A stretch of 64,000 bases of DNA. It comes from Clostridiales bacterium (GTDB lineage Bacteria > Bacillota > Clostridia > Oscillospirales > UBA644). The position numbers and the translations under genes are program-made. The notes below the pieces were generated by a model. That model was not told where the DNA came from and did not search any database. It worked only from the letters and a program-made list of their open reading frames with translations. Of the stretch, positions 25,072 to 34,565 are shown one piece after another. Position 1 is the stretch's first letter. Each line of letters begins with the position of its first letter. The stretch covers positions 1-64,000 of the forward strand of contig QAKR01000043.1 of NCBI GenBank assembly GCA_003343705.1, read 5' to 3'.

Positions 25072-25100
25072 TTGACTTTTTACTCTTAATATGATATACT
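25072..25100 (+). promoter_or_regulatory. promoter of luxS
   Basis: TTGACT (25072-25077), 17 bp, TATACT (25095-25100), with the luxS ribosome site (GAGGTG) starting about 7 bp further on. The short leader leaves no room for a riboswitch. Confidence 0.8.
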
Positions 25101-25118
25101 AAAAATGAGGTGAAAATA

Positions 25119-25574
25119 GTGGAGAAAATAGCAAGTTTTTCTGTCGATCATGACAAACTTACAGAAGGGATATATGTTTCCCGAATCGATGATGATATCG
25201 TAACATATGATTTACGGACAAGAATACCAAACAACGATGAATATATGGATAACATTACTCTGCATTCGGTAGAACACATGTTTGCTACTTATGCCAGAAA
25301 CAGCGTATTAGCAAAAAATGTTATTTATTTCGGGCCTATGGGTTGTCAGACAGGCTTTTACTTAGTTATGCGCGGAGTTCAGGATTTTGAAGTTCTGGTG
25401 TTGGTGAAAACCGTTTTACAGGACATAATTGATCATAAGGGACCTATGCCGGGAGGTAAAAAAGCAGAATGCGGAAACTTTAAGAATCTTTCGGTTGCTG
25501 CTGCAAAAATTGAGGCACGCAGATATCTTAAAATTCTTAATTCAAAAGAAAATGACTTTAAATATAACTCATAA
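25119..25574 (+). CDS. luxS: S-ribosylhomocysteine lyase (autoinducer-2 synthase)
   Basis: Cleaves S-ribosylhomocysteine to homocysteine and DPD, the precursor of AI-2. The protein is 151 aa. Zinc ligands are H49 and H53 of HSVEH and C118 of AECGN; C76 in GPMGCQTGF is the catalytic Cys. The GTG at 25119 was preferred over a GTG nine bases earlier because the earlier one lies within the Shine-Dalgarno GAGGTG and the family starts MEKIASF. The MTA/SAH nucleosidase that supplies its substrate is two genes downstream. Confidence 0.95.
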   Translation: MEKIASFSVDHDKLTEGIYVSRIDDDIVTYDLRTRIPNNDEYMDNITLHSVEHMFATYARNSVLAKNVIYFGPMGCQTGFYLVMRGVQDFEVLVLVKTVLQDIIDHKGPMPGGKKAECGNFKNLSVAAAKIEARRYLKILNSKENDFKYNS

Positions 25575-25594
25575 AATGCATTACCGGAGGTTCT

Positions 25595-26041
25595 ATGGTA
25601 AAGTTAGTAAAAGTAAATCAAGATAATTATAACGATGTAATTAATTTACAATTAACCGAATCGCAAAAAGATTTTGTCTCTCCAAATATCAGATCCCTTG
25701 CCCAGGCATGGGTTTTTTATGAAAGAGCACGTCCTTATGCCATTTACAGTAATGATGTTTTGGTTGGTTTTATTATGTTTGATTACCGCACAGAATTGCG
25801 TACTGCGGAGATCTGGAGATTTATGATAAGCACTGAACATCAAGGAAAAGGTTACGGAAAACAGGCACTACTGACTGCAATTGAATTCTTAAAAAACGAG
25901 AATCTTTTTGACAAAATTTTAATAAACTACGTTAAAGAAAATGACATAGCTAAAACACTATATAGGAAGCTTGGTTTTGGCGAAACGGGAGACATGGATG
26001 GTAACGAAGTTATCATGAGTCTTGATATACAGCAAAAATAA
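25595..26041 (+). CDS. GNAT acetyltransferase, probable diamine/spermidine N-acetyltransferase (BltD-like)
   Basis: A 148-aa GNAT protein. The acetyl-CoA loop is QGKGYGKQAL, and a C-terminal YRKLGFGETG is typical of the fold. The general layout (RMFIS-type strand, DGNEVIMSL end) resembles Bacillus BltD, which acetylates spermidine and spermine. The call fits a genome with a large polyamine operon, but GNAT substrate prediction is uncertain. CCGGAGG lies ahead of the ATG. It lies between luxS and mtnN in one operon. Confidence 0.75.
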   Translation: MVKLVKVNQDNYNDVINLQLTESQKDFVSPNIRSLAQAWVFYERARPYAIYSNDVLVGFIMFDYRTELRTAEIWRFMISTEHQGKGYGKQALLTAIEFLKNENLFDKILINYVKENDIAKTLYRKLGFGETGDMDGNEVIMSLDIQQK

Positions 26042-26055
26042 AAGGAGATTTTTAA

Positions 26056-26754
26056 ATGGTAGGAATTATCTGCGCAATGGATATTGAGCTTGAAAAAATT
26101 CTTGCAGCAATGGAAGACATTGAAACATGTGTTATAAGTAACATTAAGTATAATAAAGGGATGATTAAAGGCAACGAAGCTGTTGCGGCAGTTTGCGGTG
26201 TGGGAAAAGTTAATGCCGCAATATGTGCACAAACAATGATTTTGCAATTTTCACCGGACTTAATAATAAATTCAGGGGTTGCAGGAGGATTAAGTGATTC
26301 ACTGAATACAACCGATATAGTTATTGCAGATAAAGTTGCAGAACATGATATGGACACAACCCCGTTAGGTGATGAACCTGGGTTTATTTACGGACTTAAC
26401 ACCGTAAAAATTGAATGTGATAATAAAACAGCACAGACTCTTTTTGACTGCGTTGAAAGCCTTGGTATACACTGCGAGAAAGGCCTTATAGCATCGGGAG
26501 ATCAGTTTATAAATGGCGGAGAAAAAATGGAATATATAAAGAACACATTTAATGCTTCCGCTGCTGAAATGGAAGGTGCGGCAGTCGGGCACGTCTGCGC
26601 ACTGAACAACATCCCGTTTTGTGTTCTTCGTTCAATTTCAGATAAGGCTGACGGTTCTTCACATATGGATTATTTAGCTTTTACTAAAATTGCTTCTCAA
26701 AATTCCGCCAATGCAATAATACGCTTTATGGAAAGCTACAAAAGTAAATCATAA
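26056..26754 (+). CDS. mtnN: 5'-methylthioadenosine/S-adenosylhomocysteine nucleosidase
   Basis: Hydrolyses MTA and SAH to adenine plus the thio-ribose. The 232-aa protein starts MVGIICAMDIELEKIL, with the conserved Glu (E11). The nucleoside-binding AAEMEGAAVGHVC and the C-terminal SDKADGSSHMD, which carries the catalytic Asp, are both present. It provides the LuxS substrate and clears MTA made by SpeE. The adenine goes to the adenine deaminase gene 16 bp downstream. Confidence 0.95.
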   Translation: MVGIICAMDIELEKILAAMEDIETCVISNIKYNKGMIKGNEAVAAVCGVGKVNAAICAQTMILQFSPDLIINSGVAGGLSDSLNTTDIVIADKVAEHDMDTTPLGDEPGFIYGLNTVKIECDNKTAQTLFDCVESLGIHCEKGLIASGDQFINGGEKMEYIKNTFNASAAEMEGAAVGHVCALNNIPFCVLRSISDKADGSSHMDYLAFTKIASQNSANAIIRFMESYKSKS

Positions 26755-26770
26755 AGAAGGTTTTGCTATA

Positions 26771-28423
26771 ATGGAAAATTTAATTCCAACCGCTTTAGGT
26801 CGTGAAAAAGCCGACTTAGTTTTAAAAAATGCAAATATCATTGATGTTTTTTGCCAACGTATTATTAAAAACGATGTAGCAATTAAAAACGGTATGATTG
26901 CAGGAATCGGCGAATACGAGGGTTTAGAAGAGATTGATTGCTCTGAAAAATTTGTTATGCCCTCTTTTGTTGACAGCCATGTTCATATAGAAAGCTCTAT
27001 GGTAAGCCCAGCTGAATATGCAAAGGCTGTTGTTGCAAGAGGTGTAACCTGTGTTGTTTGTGACCCTCACGAAATAGCAAATGTTTGCGGCGAAGACGGG
27101 TTAGAATTTATGATAAACTCGGCTAAGACTGTTCCTTTAGATACATTTTTCATGCTCCCATCCTGTGTTCCGGCAACACCCATTGACAGTTCGGGAGCAT
27201 TTATTAATGCAGAAAAAGCTGAGGAAATCAAAAATCGTTTTCCCGAATTTAAAGGCATCGCAGAAATGATGAATGTTCCGGGTGTTTTAGGCCAAGATAA
27301 AGATGTTATTAAAAAACTTTCGCTGTTTGATATATGTGACGGTCATGCACCAATGCTTTCAAATAATGAACTTAATGCATATATTGCCGCCGGAATAAAA
27401 AGCGACCACGAATGTGTTACAGCTGGTGAAGCTATTGAAAAAGTTTCAAAAGGGATGTATGTTCATATAAGAGAAGGAACAGGGGCAAAGAACCTTAAAG
27501 AGATAATAAAAGCCGTTACACCTTTAAATATGCACCGTTTCACCTTCTGTACAGATGACAAACATGCAGATGAAATAATAGAAAACGGAACAATACAAAA
27601 TTGTGTGTGTCTTGCCTGCAAAAACGGACTTAACCCAATAACAGCCATAACAATAGCGTCACTTAACGCTCGTATGTGTTATGGGATGAAAAACGCAGGT
27701 GCGATTGCACCCGGATATAAAGCTGACTTTATTATTTGTGATGAACTTATACCTAAAAATATTATTTCCGTTTATAAAAACGGTAAGCTTGTTGCTGAAA
27801 ACGGTAAAGCTTTATTCAAAGGCTCACAGACAGAGAGTTTAAAAGTTGAAAACACTGTTAATGTTGCAGATGTTAACGAAGAGGATTTCCACCTTCCTTT
27901 TACAGGAAAGGAAACTGTCATAGAGATCCATGATAACACTCTTGTAACTACAGTTGCCAAAGAGTATACAGCAGAGGGACTTAACCTTTGCGCAGTTATC
28001 GAAAGGCATAAAAAAACAGGACAAAAAGGAATGGCTTTTGTTAAAGGGTTTAAAATAAAAAATGGAGCTATTGCACAAACAATAGGCCATGACAGCCACA
28101 ATATTGTTGTTGTCGGAGACTGTGCAAAAAACATGAACGCAGCTGTTCACGCATTGGGAACAGAAGGCGGGATAGTGGTTATAGAGGACGGCAAAATAGC
28201 GGCAAAGCTAACACTGGAAATTGCCGGTATAATGACGAAAAAGTCTCTTGAAGATGTTGCTCTGGGAAATTCAGAAATTATTAAAGCAGCAAAGCGTTTA
28301 AACCCGGAACTTACATCATCAAGATTAATGATTTTATCATTTATTTCTCTTATTGTCATACCAGAAATTAAACTTTGCGATAAAGGTCTCTTTGATGTTA
28401 TTAACTGGAAATTTATTGAATAA
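26771..28423 (+). CDS. ade: adenine deaminase
   Basis: Deaminates adenine to hypoxanthine and ammonia. The 550-aa amidohydrolase has the metal motif DSHVHIESS, CDPHEIANVCG, HIREG and FCTDDKHADE, plus the C-terminal domain with HDSHNIVVVG. It is slightly shorter than many family members but complete by motif. It follows mtnN directly, so adenine from MTA and SAH is routed to the hypoxanthine/guanine pool. Confidence 0.94.
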   Translation: MENLIPTALGREKADLVLKNANIIDVFCQRIIKNDVAIKNGMIAGIGEYEGLEEIDCSEKFVMPSFVDSHVHIESSMVSPAEYAKAVVARGVTCVVCDPHEIANVCGEDGLEFMINSAKTVPLDTFFMLPSCVPATPIDSSGAFINAEKAEEIKNRFPEFKGIAEMMNVPGVLGQDKDVIKKLSLFDICDGHAPMLSNNELNAYIAAGIKSDHECVTAGEAIEKVSKGMYVHIREGTGAKNLKEIIKAVTPLNMHRFTFCTDDKHADEIIENGTIQNCVCLACKNGLNPITAITIASLNARMCYGMKNAGAIAPGYKADFIICDELIPKNIISVYKNGKLVAENGKALFKGSQTESLKVENTVNVADVNEEDFHLPFTGKETVIEIHDNTLVTTVAKEYTAEGLNLCAVIERHKKTGQKGMAFVKGFKIKNGAIAQTIGHDSHNIVVVGDCAKNMNAAVHALGTEGGIVVIEDGKIAAKLTLEIAGIMTKKSLEDVALGNSEIIKAAKRLNPELTSSRLMILSFISLIVIPEIKLCDKGLFDVINWKFIE

Positions 28424-28435
28424 AGAGGGAAATTT

Positions 28436-29131
28436 ATGAAAATATTTACAATGAGTTATGATGACGGTATTCATCAGGACAAGAGGTTTATATCTCTACT
28501 TAAAAAATACGGTCTTCAATGTACGTTTAACATAAATTCGGGCCAACTCGGAGCGACTAATTGGTTTGATTTTCCCGACCGCCGTGTGGATCACATACGT
28601 TTTAAAGAAGAAGAGCTACCTATAATTTACAACGGATTTGAGATAGCGTGCCATACAAAAAACCATCCCTGTCTTGATGCTTGTGCTAAAGAAAAAGTAA
28701 TTGATGAAGTGTTAGGTGATCAACAAAATCTTGAACATATATTGGGTTGTAAAATCACAGGCATGGCATACCCTAACGGAAATTTTTACACAGAACAAAC
28801 AATTCAGATAATATTAGAAAACACATCAATACGTTACGCTCGTACTATTGCAGATACACTGTCTTTTGAATTCCCTAAACGTTTAATGGAATGGCATCCG
28901 ACTTGTTATCATATCCGAGATGAAATTTTTGAACTTGCAGAAAAATTTATAAAATTATCTCCGGAAGAAGATGCTCTTTTTTATTTATGGGGGCATTCTT
29001 ACGAGTTTGATTTTACTGACGACGGATGGTCTCGAATAGAGAAATTCATGCAGCTTATATCAAACAGAAAAGACATTATTTATGCAACTAACCAAGGGGT
29101 CGTTGATCTTATGCAAAATTCACAAAAATGA
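28436..29131 (+). CDS. polysaccharide deacetylase family protein (NodB-like)
   Basis: A 231-aa NodB-homology protein without a signal peptide. The first motif is SYDDG (residues 8-12), with the catalytic and metal Asp; a metal-His motif appears as ACHTKNHPCLD. A His in WGHSYEFD closes the fold. It deacetylates or hydrolyses an N-acyl sugar-type substrate, but the lack of an export signal suggests a cytoplasmic substrate. It is 12 bp after ade in the same direction. Confidence 0.82.
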   Translation: MKIFTMSYDDGIHQDKRFISLLKKYGLQCTFNINSGQLGATNWFDFPDRRVDHIRFKEEELPIIYNGFEIACHTKNHPCLDACAKEKVIDEVLGDQQNLEHILGCKITGMAYPNGNFYTEQTIQIILENTSIRYARTIADTLSFEFPKRLMEWHPTCYHIRDEIFELAEKFIKLSPEEDALFYLWGHSYEFDFTDDGWSRIEKFMQLISNRKDIIYATNQGVVDLMQNSQK

Positions 29132-29203
29132 TAACTCTTTTACCATATTTATTTTAAATATAAATAAATAAGTTTTACATATATGAACAATTGCGGAAAT
29201 GGC

Positions 29204-29232
29204 TTGACATACATATGTCTGTTTGATATAAT
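29204..29232 (+). promoter_or_regulatory. consensus promoter with inverted repeat before the BMP gene
   Basis: TTGACA (29204-29209), 17 bp, TATAAT (29227-29232), both perfect. The inverted repeat GACATA-CA-TATGTC (29206-29219) overlaps the -35 and the spacer, so a dimeric repressor could act here. No obvious regulator gene is adjacent. Confidence 0.88.
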
Positions 29233-29268
29233 TCTTTATGTAAATTTTAATATGGAGGGATATCGAAA

Positions 29269-30525
29269 ATGTCCAAGAAAGTTATCGCACTTTTGCTCAT
29301 GGCAATCATGTGCCTGAGCGTGTTTGCAGGCTGTAATAATGCTCCTGCAACAGACAACGGCGGCAGCGACTCCGACAAAGCATCTTTCAAAGTAGGCGCT
29401 ATCTACATCACAAGCCAGAATGATACAGCAGGTTATACCTTCGCTCATCATTACGGCATCACAAAAGCAATGGAAAACCTGGGGCTGTCCAAAGACAATT
29501 TGTTTATCGTTGACAATGTTGCCGAAGACAAAACACAGGTAAGCAACGCTATTGATACTTTAGCAGGCAAAGGTTGTAACATTATTTTCGGCATTAGCTT
29601 CGGTTACATTGAGGCTTTTGCAGAAGCAGCAGAGAAAGAAGAATACAAGGATATCATTTTCTCACACGCTACAGGTTATAAAGCAAACAAAACAAACTTT
29701 AACAACTATTTCGGAAGAATATATCAGGCAAGATACCTTACAGGTGTTGCAGCCGGCCTTAAAGCTCTTGAGCTCAAAAACCCGAATATCGGTTACGTTG
29801 CAGCTTGGGGCACAGAATATGCAGAAACTTGCAGCGGTATAAACGCTTTCGCACTTGGTGTACAAGCTGTTTACCCTGAAGCAATCGTTCATGTAAACAA
29901 AATCAGCACATGGGGCGATGAAGCCAAAGAAAAACAAGCTGCAGAAGCTCTTATCGACACATACAACTGCTGCGTTATAGCACAGCATTGTGACAGCGCA
30001 CAACCTCAGAAGGTTGCAGAAGCAAGAGGAGTGTTCTCTTGTGGTTACAACTCTGACATGACAGCAGAATCACCCAAGGCTCAACTTACATCAGCTATTT
30101 GGAACTGGCCGGTTTATTACCAAACAGCTATCGAAGCTGCTAAGAAAGATCCTGCTAATTTCATGACTAATGTAGGCATTTACTACGGTGGTCTTAAAGA
30201 GAACTTTGTAGGTATCTCTCCTGTTACAGCTAACTGCGCAGCAGGTACAAAAGAAATCCTTGAAAAGGTTTCTGCGATGATAACGTCCGGTGATTGGGAT
30301 GTATTCCAAGGTACTAAACTCTCAATTTCACAAGACGGAACTATCACAAAGACAACTGCTGCAACTCTTGACAACAAAGATGCAACAGTTATAGCAGAAG
30401 ACGGAACTATGTTCTGCTATGTAAACAATGCTCTTGCAAGCTCTAATGAGTTCGGTGCATTTGAACATGACGCTGTTATAAAGGGTTCAATGAACTATTT
30501 TGTAAAAGGCGTTGTTGAAGGCTAA
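29269..30525 (+). CDS. BMP family ABC transporter substrate-binding lipoprotein
   Basis: A surface lipoprotein of 418 aa: signal peptide with lipobox Cys at C22 (VFAGC), then a PBP type I binding domain of the BmpA/PnrA family, which captures nucleosides. GIYYGGLKENFVGISP and the repeated beta-alpha units support the family. GGAGGG precedes the ATG. Codon use is richer in C-ending codons than its neighbours, as in highly expressed genes. It heads a complete importer operon with an ATPase and two permeases. Confidence 0.93.
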   Translation: MSKKVIALLLMAIMCLSVFAGCNNAPATDNGGSDSDKASFKVGAIYITSQNDTAGYTFAHHYGITKAMENLGLSKDNLFIVDNVAEDKTQVSNAIDTLAGKGCNIIFGISFGYIEAFAEAAEKEEYKDIIFSHATGYKANKTNFNNYFGRIYQARYLTGVAAGLKALELKNPNIGYVAAWGTEYAETCSGINAFALGVQAVYPEAIVHVNKISTWGDEAKEKQAAEALIDTYNCCVIAQHCDSAQPQKVAEARGVFSCGYNSDMTAESPKAQLTSAIWNWPVYYQTAIEAAKKDPANFMTNVGIYYGGLKENFVGISPVTANCAAGTKEILEKVSAMITSGDWDVFQGTKLSISQDGTITKTTAATLDNKDATVIAEDGTMFCYVNNALASSNEFGAFEHDAVIKGSMNYFVKGVVEG

Positions 30526-30546
30526 ACATAAACTAACAATTTATCG

Positions 30547-30583
30547 ATTGCCGCCCCAAAATTTTAAATTTCGGGGCGGCAAT
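30547..30583 (+). other. intercistronic GC-rich hairpin in the BMP operon
   Basis: ATTGCCGCCCC (30547-30557) and GGGGCGGCAAT (30573-30583) form a perfect 11-bp stem between the binding-protein gene and the ATPase gene. No T-run follows. It probably protects the 3' end of the binding-protein message or causes partial termination, which would give more binding protein than ATPase. Confidence 0.75.
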
Positions 30584-30604
30584 TAACAGTAAGGGAGTGC
30601 AAAC

Positions 30605-32176
30605 ATGTCAGAATACGCAATCGAGCTTCGAAACATAACAAAAACATTCGGGTCCGTTATTGCAAACAAGAATATAAACCTAAACGTAAAGCCGGGTGAA
30701 ATTCTTGCTCTTCTCGGTGAAAACGGTTCGGGTAAAACTACGCTTATGAATATGCTTTCCGGAATTTATAAGCCGGACGGCGGTCAGATATTTGTAAACG
30801 GCAGAGAGGTTTCCATAACCTCCCCTGAAGATTCGAAAAAATTAGGCATAGGTATGGTGCATCAGCATTTTAAGCTTGTTGACGTATTCTCAGCAGCAGA
30901 CAATATTTGTTTGGGTGATGAAAAAGGATCTCTGTTTCTCTCGAAAAAAAGATATAAAAAAATAAATGATATTGCGAAAAATTTTAGGTTTGATATTGAC
31001 AGTAGAAAACTTGTAGTGAATATGTCTGTAAGTGAAAAGCAGACGCTTGAAATAATTAAAGTTCTTTATTACGGCGCAAAAGTTATCATTCTTGACGAAC
31101 CTACGGCCGTTTTAACCGTACAGGAAACACAAAAGCTTTTTGATGTTTTACGTAAAATGAAAGCCGACGGTCACTCAATTGTTATCATAACTCATAAACT
31201 TAATGAAGTTATGGAAATCAGTGATCGCGTGACGGTCTTACGCAAAGGCGAATATATTGACACAGTTAGAACAAGTGAAACAAACGAACAACAGCTCACA
31301 GAACTTATGGTGGGCAGAAAAATTGATCTTAACATTGAACGTCCCGAAACGGAAAAGAATATTCCGCTTCTTGAAATAAGAAACCTCACCGTTAAAGACG
31401 ATGAAAACAATTTGGCAATAGACGACCTCAGCTTTTATATCCGCGGAGGTGAAATCCTTGGCGTTGCCGGAATTGCCGGTTGCGGGCAAAAAGAACTTTG
31501 CGAAGCAATTGCTGGGCTTAGGCCGATAGTATGCGGGAAACTTATGCATAAAGGCGAAAGTATTGTCGGGTTGTCTCCGCAAAACATTATTGAAAAAGGC
31601 ATTTCCATGAGCTTTATTCCTGAGGACAGACTCGGAATGGGGCTTTCTCCTTCTCTTTCAATAACTGATAATATGCTTTTAAAAAATTATTCAACTCTTT
31701 CACCATGGTACAATCCGTTTATTAATCGCAAAAAAGGCCGTGAAGATGCAAAACGCGTAATAAAAGATCTTTCAATAGATACTCCTTCGACAGAAACACC
31801 GGTTCGTAAACTCTCCGGCGGTAATGTTCAAAAAGTTCTTTTAGGTCGTGAAATAAAAGCTGGCCCCAACGTAATTGTAACGGCATACCCTGTTCGAGGG
31901 CTTGATATTAACTCTTCTTATGCAATATATAACATTCTTAACGAACAGAAAAAAAGTGGTGTAGGAATTTTATATGTAGGCGAAGACTTGGATGTAATGC
32001 TTGAACTTTGCGATAAAATAATGGTTCTTTGTCATGGGAAAATGATGGGTGTAGTAAATTCATACAACACAACAAAAGAAATGCTCGGTCTTATGATGAC
32101 TGGTACGGTCATAACCCCCAACATTGAGGGTAAAACCCCTGGTATAGCAAAAGACAGTAATATAAAGGAGGTCTGA
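30605..32176 (+). CDS. nucleoside ABC importer ATPase (two ATPase domains)
   Basis: A 523-aa double ATPase of the NupO/YufO type. Domain 1 has Walker A GENGSGKTT and Walker B VIILDEPTAVLT; its signature region reads MSVSEKQTLEI. Domain 2 lacks a normal Walker A (GIAGCGQKEL), has signature LSGGNVQKVLLGR and a Walker B region reading VIVTAYPVRGLD, where family members usually have a QPTRGLD-like sequence. Domain 2 is thus probably catalytically weak. It overlaps the first permease gene by one base. Confidence 0.93.
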   Translation: MSEYAIELRNITKTFGSVIANKNINLNVKPGEILALLGENGSGKTTLMNMLSGIYKPDGGQIFVNGREVSITSPEDSKKLGIGMVHQHFKLVDVFSAADNICLGDEKGSLFLSKKRYKKINDIAKNFRFDIDSRKLVVNMSVSEKQTLEIIKVLYYGAKVIILDEPTAVLTVQETQKLFDVLRKMKADGHSIVIITHKLNEVMEISDRVTVLRKGEYIDTVRTSETNEQQLTELMVGRKIDLNIERPETEKNIPLLEIRNLTVKDDENNLAIDDLSFYIRGGEILGVAGIAGCGQKELCEAIAGLRPIVCGKLMHKGESIVGLSPQNIIEKGISMSFIPEDRLGMGLSPSLSITDNMLLKNYSTLSPWYNPFINRKKGREDAKRVIKDLSIDTPSTETPVRKLSGGNVQKVLLGREIKAGPNVIVTAYPVRGLDINSSYAIYNILNEQKKSGVGILYVGEDLDVMLELCDKIMVLCHGKMMGVVNSYNTTKEMLGLMMTGTVITPNIEGKTPGIAKDSNIKEV

Positions 32177-33306
32177 TGATGAAAACAAAACAACCGCTTA
32201 TACGAGTCGTAAGAAGAACAGACTTTCCTCTTTGGGCAACAATTTTAATTTATATTGGTGCAATAATAGTTGCCCTTAGTATCGGAGCATTACTTTTAAT
32301 GGCAATAAAAGTTAATCCTACTGCTTATTATAAAGATATGTTTACTATAGGAGCTCTTGGAAATCGTTTTGCATATAAAAACTTTGAAGGGCTTATAAAA
32401 TTATTTGTCCCGCTTTTAATAACTTCACTTGCACTTTCACTGGCATTTAAAATGAAGTTTTGGAACATCGGCGGTGAAGGGCAATTTATAATGGGAGCTA
32501 TTTCAGCATCTACAGTTGCTCTTATTTTAGGAAATACGCTTCCTTCAGGGCTTGTTTTGATTTTAATGGCATTATGCGGTGCACTTTCTGCCGGAATTTA
32601 TGGGCTCTTGGTTGCCTGCCTTAAGGTGAAATGGGGCACAAATGAAACGCTTTTAACTCTTATGTTAAACTATATAGCACTTTATATTTTAAGGTTTTTC
32701 GGAGAAACAAAAGCAGATTGGAACTTCTTTTTAAGCACCGACAGTGAACGCCCTGTTTTTGCGACATTCCCTGAAGGGGCATGGATGTATACAATAAAAA
32801 TAGGAAAATTCTCACTTAACATTACACTTATAATTGCACTGTTACTTTGTGTGTTTTTATATATTTACCTTAAAAAAACAAAACACGGTTATGAAATATC
32901 TGTTGTTGGCGACAGCCCGAGTACAGCAAAATATGCAGGCATGAAAGTCGGCCGAATAGTAATGCGTACAATGTTCTTTTCTGCATCACTCATCGGATTA
33001 GCCGGAGCGTTTTATGTTTCAACATCCCATACATTATCAACTTCAGTTACAAACAACGTAGGATGGACGGGAATAATAGTTGCATGGCTTTCAAGGCTTA
33101 GTCCTATAGGAATATTTGTAACATCAATTTTAATAAGTATACTTCGGTTCGGATGCCAAATAGCCGCAACAAACTTCCCTGTAATCGATTCAAACTTTGC
33201 AGACTTATTACAAGGAATAATATTATTCGTTGTTCTTATGGCAGACTTCCTGACACGCTTTAAAATAGTATTTCGCCAAAAGCAGATTAAGGAGGTTCAA
33301 GACTGA
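32176..33306 (+). CDS. nucleoside ABC importer permease 1
   Basis: A 376-aa membrane protein with about eight to ten helices, of the branched-chain/nucleoside permease class (NupP/YufP-like). The family loop GGEGQFIMGAISAS contacts the ATPase in homologs; a second conserved part is YEISVVGDSPSTAKYAGM. AAGGAGGTC precedes the ATG. The start overlaps the ATPase stop, and its own stop overlaps the next permease, so all are translated together. Confidence 0.92.
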   Translation: MMKTKQPLIRVVRRTDFPLWATILIYIGAIIVALSIGALLLMAIKVNPTAYYKDMFTIGALGNRFAYKNFEGLIKLFVPLLITSLALSLAFKMKFWNIGGEGQFIMGAISASTVALILGNTLPSGLVLILMALCGALSAGIYGLLVACLKVKWGTNETLLTLMLNYIALYILRFFGETKADWNFFLSTDSERPVFATFPEGAWMYTIKIGKFSLNITLIIALLLCVFLYIYLKKTKHGYEISVVGDSPSTAKYAGMKVGRIVMRTMFFSASLIGLAGAFYVSTSHTLSTSVTNNVGWTGIIVAWLSRLSPIGIFVTSILISILRFGCQIAATNFPVIDSNFADLLQGIILFVVLMADFLTRFKIVFRQKQIKEVQD

Positions 33307-34310
33307 TGGATATGCAGATTGATGCTTTAAATGTTGTAACCATGTTTTTATTCAACATAATTGTATACAACATAATCCTTTTATACGGCACCGTTGGTGA
33401 AATAATTACTGAAAAAGCTGGTAGCCTTAACCTGGGTGTTGAAGGAACAATGGCTGTAGGGGCTATTAGCGGATACCTTATGGGTTGCTATACAAACAGC
33501 ATGCTTGTAGGTGTGTTGTTTTCCGTCATTTCAGCAGGGTTATGCGGATTATTGTTCGCATTTTTAACAGTTACGCTTCAAGCGAACCAGAATGTTACAG
33601 GCCTAACGATCTCGACTTTCGGTGTCGGCCTTTACTTCTTTATTGGCAAAGGTTTCGGCGAAAACTTCCCTGTTATTTCAGATTACCCTGCTATTAAGGC
33701 AGGAGCAGGGCAAATACACATCCCGTTTTTAAGCGACATCCCTGTAATAGGTAAAGTTATATTTTCTCAAAATATCCTTGTTTATTTGGGAATTGCAATA
33801 GCACTGCTTGCTTGGGCATATCTTAAATATACAAAAGCAGGGCTTTGTGTACGTTCTATAGGTGAAAATCCGGCAGCTGCAGACAGTATGGGTGTAAACA
33901 TAACATTATATAAATATATTCACTTAGTAATCGGTTCTGCAATAATGGGTATAGGCGGTTATTATATGGGCCTTGTAATGGGCGGAAGTTTTGAAGGTAG
34001 CAATTGCTGGACCGGGGGGTATGGCTGGATAGCTATAGCACTTGTTATATTTGCAAGTTGGAATCCAGCAAAAGCTATTCTGGGAACGATAATATTCGGG
34101 TTCTTTAATACGCTTCAGATTTACAGCGGCTCTCTTGCGGATGCTTTCCCGGGATTTCTAGGTTGGCTACGTGATGTACCCGCACAGTTTTACTCGGCAT
34201 TACCGTTTTTAATTACTGCAATTGTCCTGGTTGTAGAATCCATGCGTAAAAAGAAAAATAAAAATGAGCCTTCTGCAATAGGCGTTAATTATTACCGCGA
34301 GGACAGATAA
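33306..34310 (+). CDS. nucleoside ABC importer permease 2
   Basis: A 334-aa membrane protein, NupQ/YufQ-like, with about eight helices. EKAGSLNLGVEGTMAVGA and VRSIGENPAAADSMG are the family's conserved cytoplasmic segments. It is the last gene of the importer; a strong hairpin follows. With the adenine-salvage genes upstream, the importer probably brings in purine nucleosides. Confidence 0.92.
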   Translation: MDMQIDALNVVTMFLFNIIVYNIILLYGTVGEIITEKAGSLNLGVEGTMAVGAISGYLMGCYTNSMLVGVLFSVISAGLCGLLFAFLTVTLQANQNVTGLTISTFGVGLYFFIGKGFGENFPVISDYPAIKAGAGQIHIPFLSDIPVIGKVIFSQNILVYLGIAIALLAWAYLKYTKAGLCVRSIGENPAAADSMGVNITLYKYIHLVIGSAIMGIGGYYMGLVMGGSFEGSNCWTGGYGWIAIALVIFASWNPAKAILGTIIFGFFNTLQIYSGSLADAFPGFLGWLRDVPAQFYSALPFLITAIVLVVESMRKKKNKNEPSAIGVNYYREDR

Positions 34311-34328
34311 CAATTTCTTATATTTCAT

Positions 34329-34367
34329 GAAGATGCTGAAGGTGCGTAACGCACCTTCAGCATCTTC
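34329..34367 (+). terminator. terminator of the BMP importer operon
   Basis: GAAGATGCTGAAGGTGCG pairs with CGCACCTTCAGCATCTTC over 18 bp around a TAA loop. The T-run after it is weak (TATAT), but the stem is very stable. Confidence 0.8.
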
Positions 34368-34565
34368 TATATCGCAATATTGTTATTTATGTACAACATA
34401 TACCTACATATGTTGTATTTTTTATAGCCATTTTACCAATTGAAATGTTTTATAAAAAGAAGTATGCTATTTTTATAAACAGCATATAATTTTTTAATTA
34501 CTATGTAAGGCTAATATAAAACCATATAATATTATGTAAAACATTAATTTTAGGGAGGGAATTTA

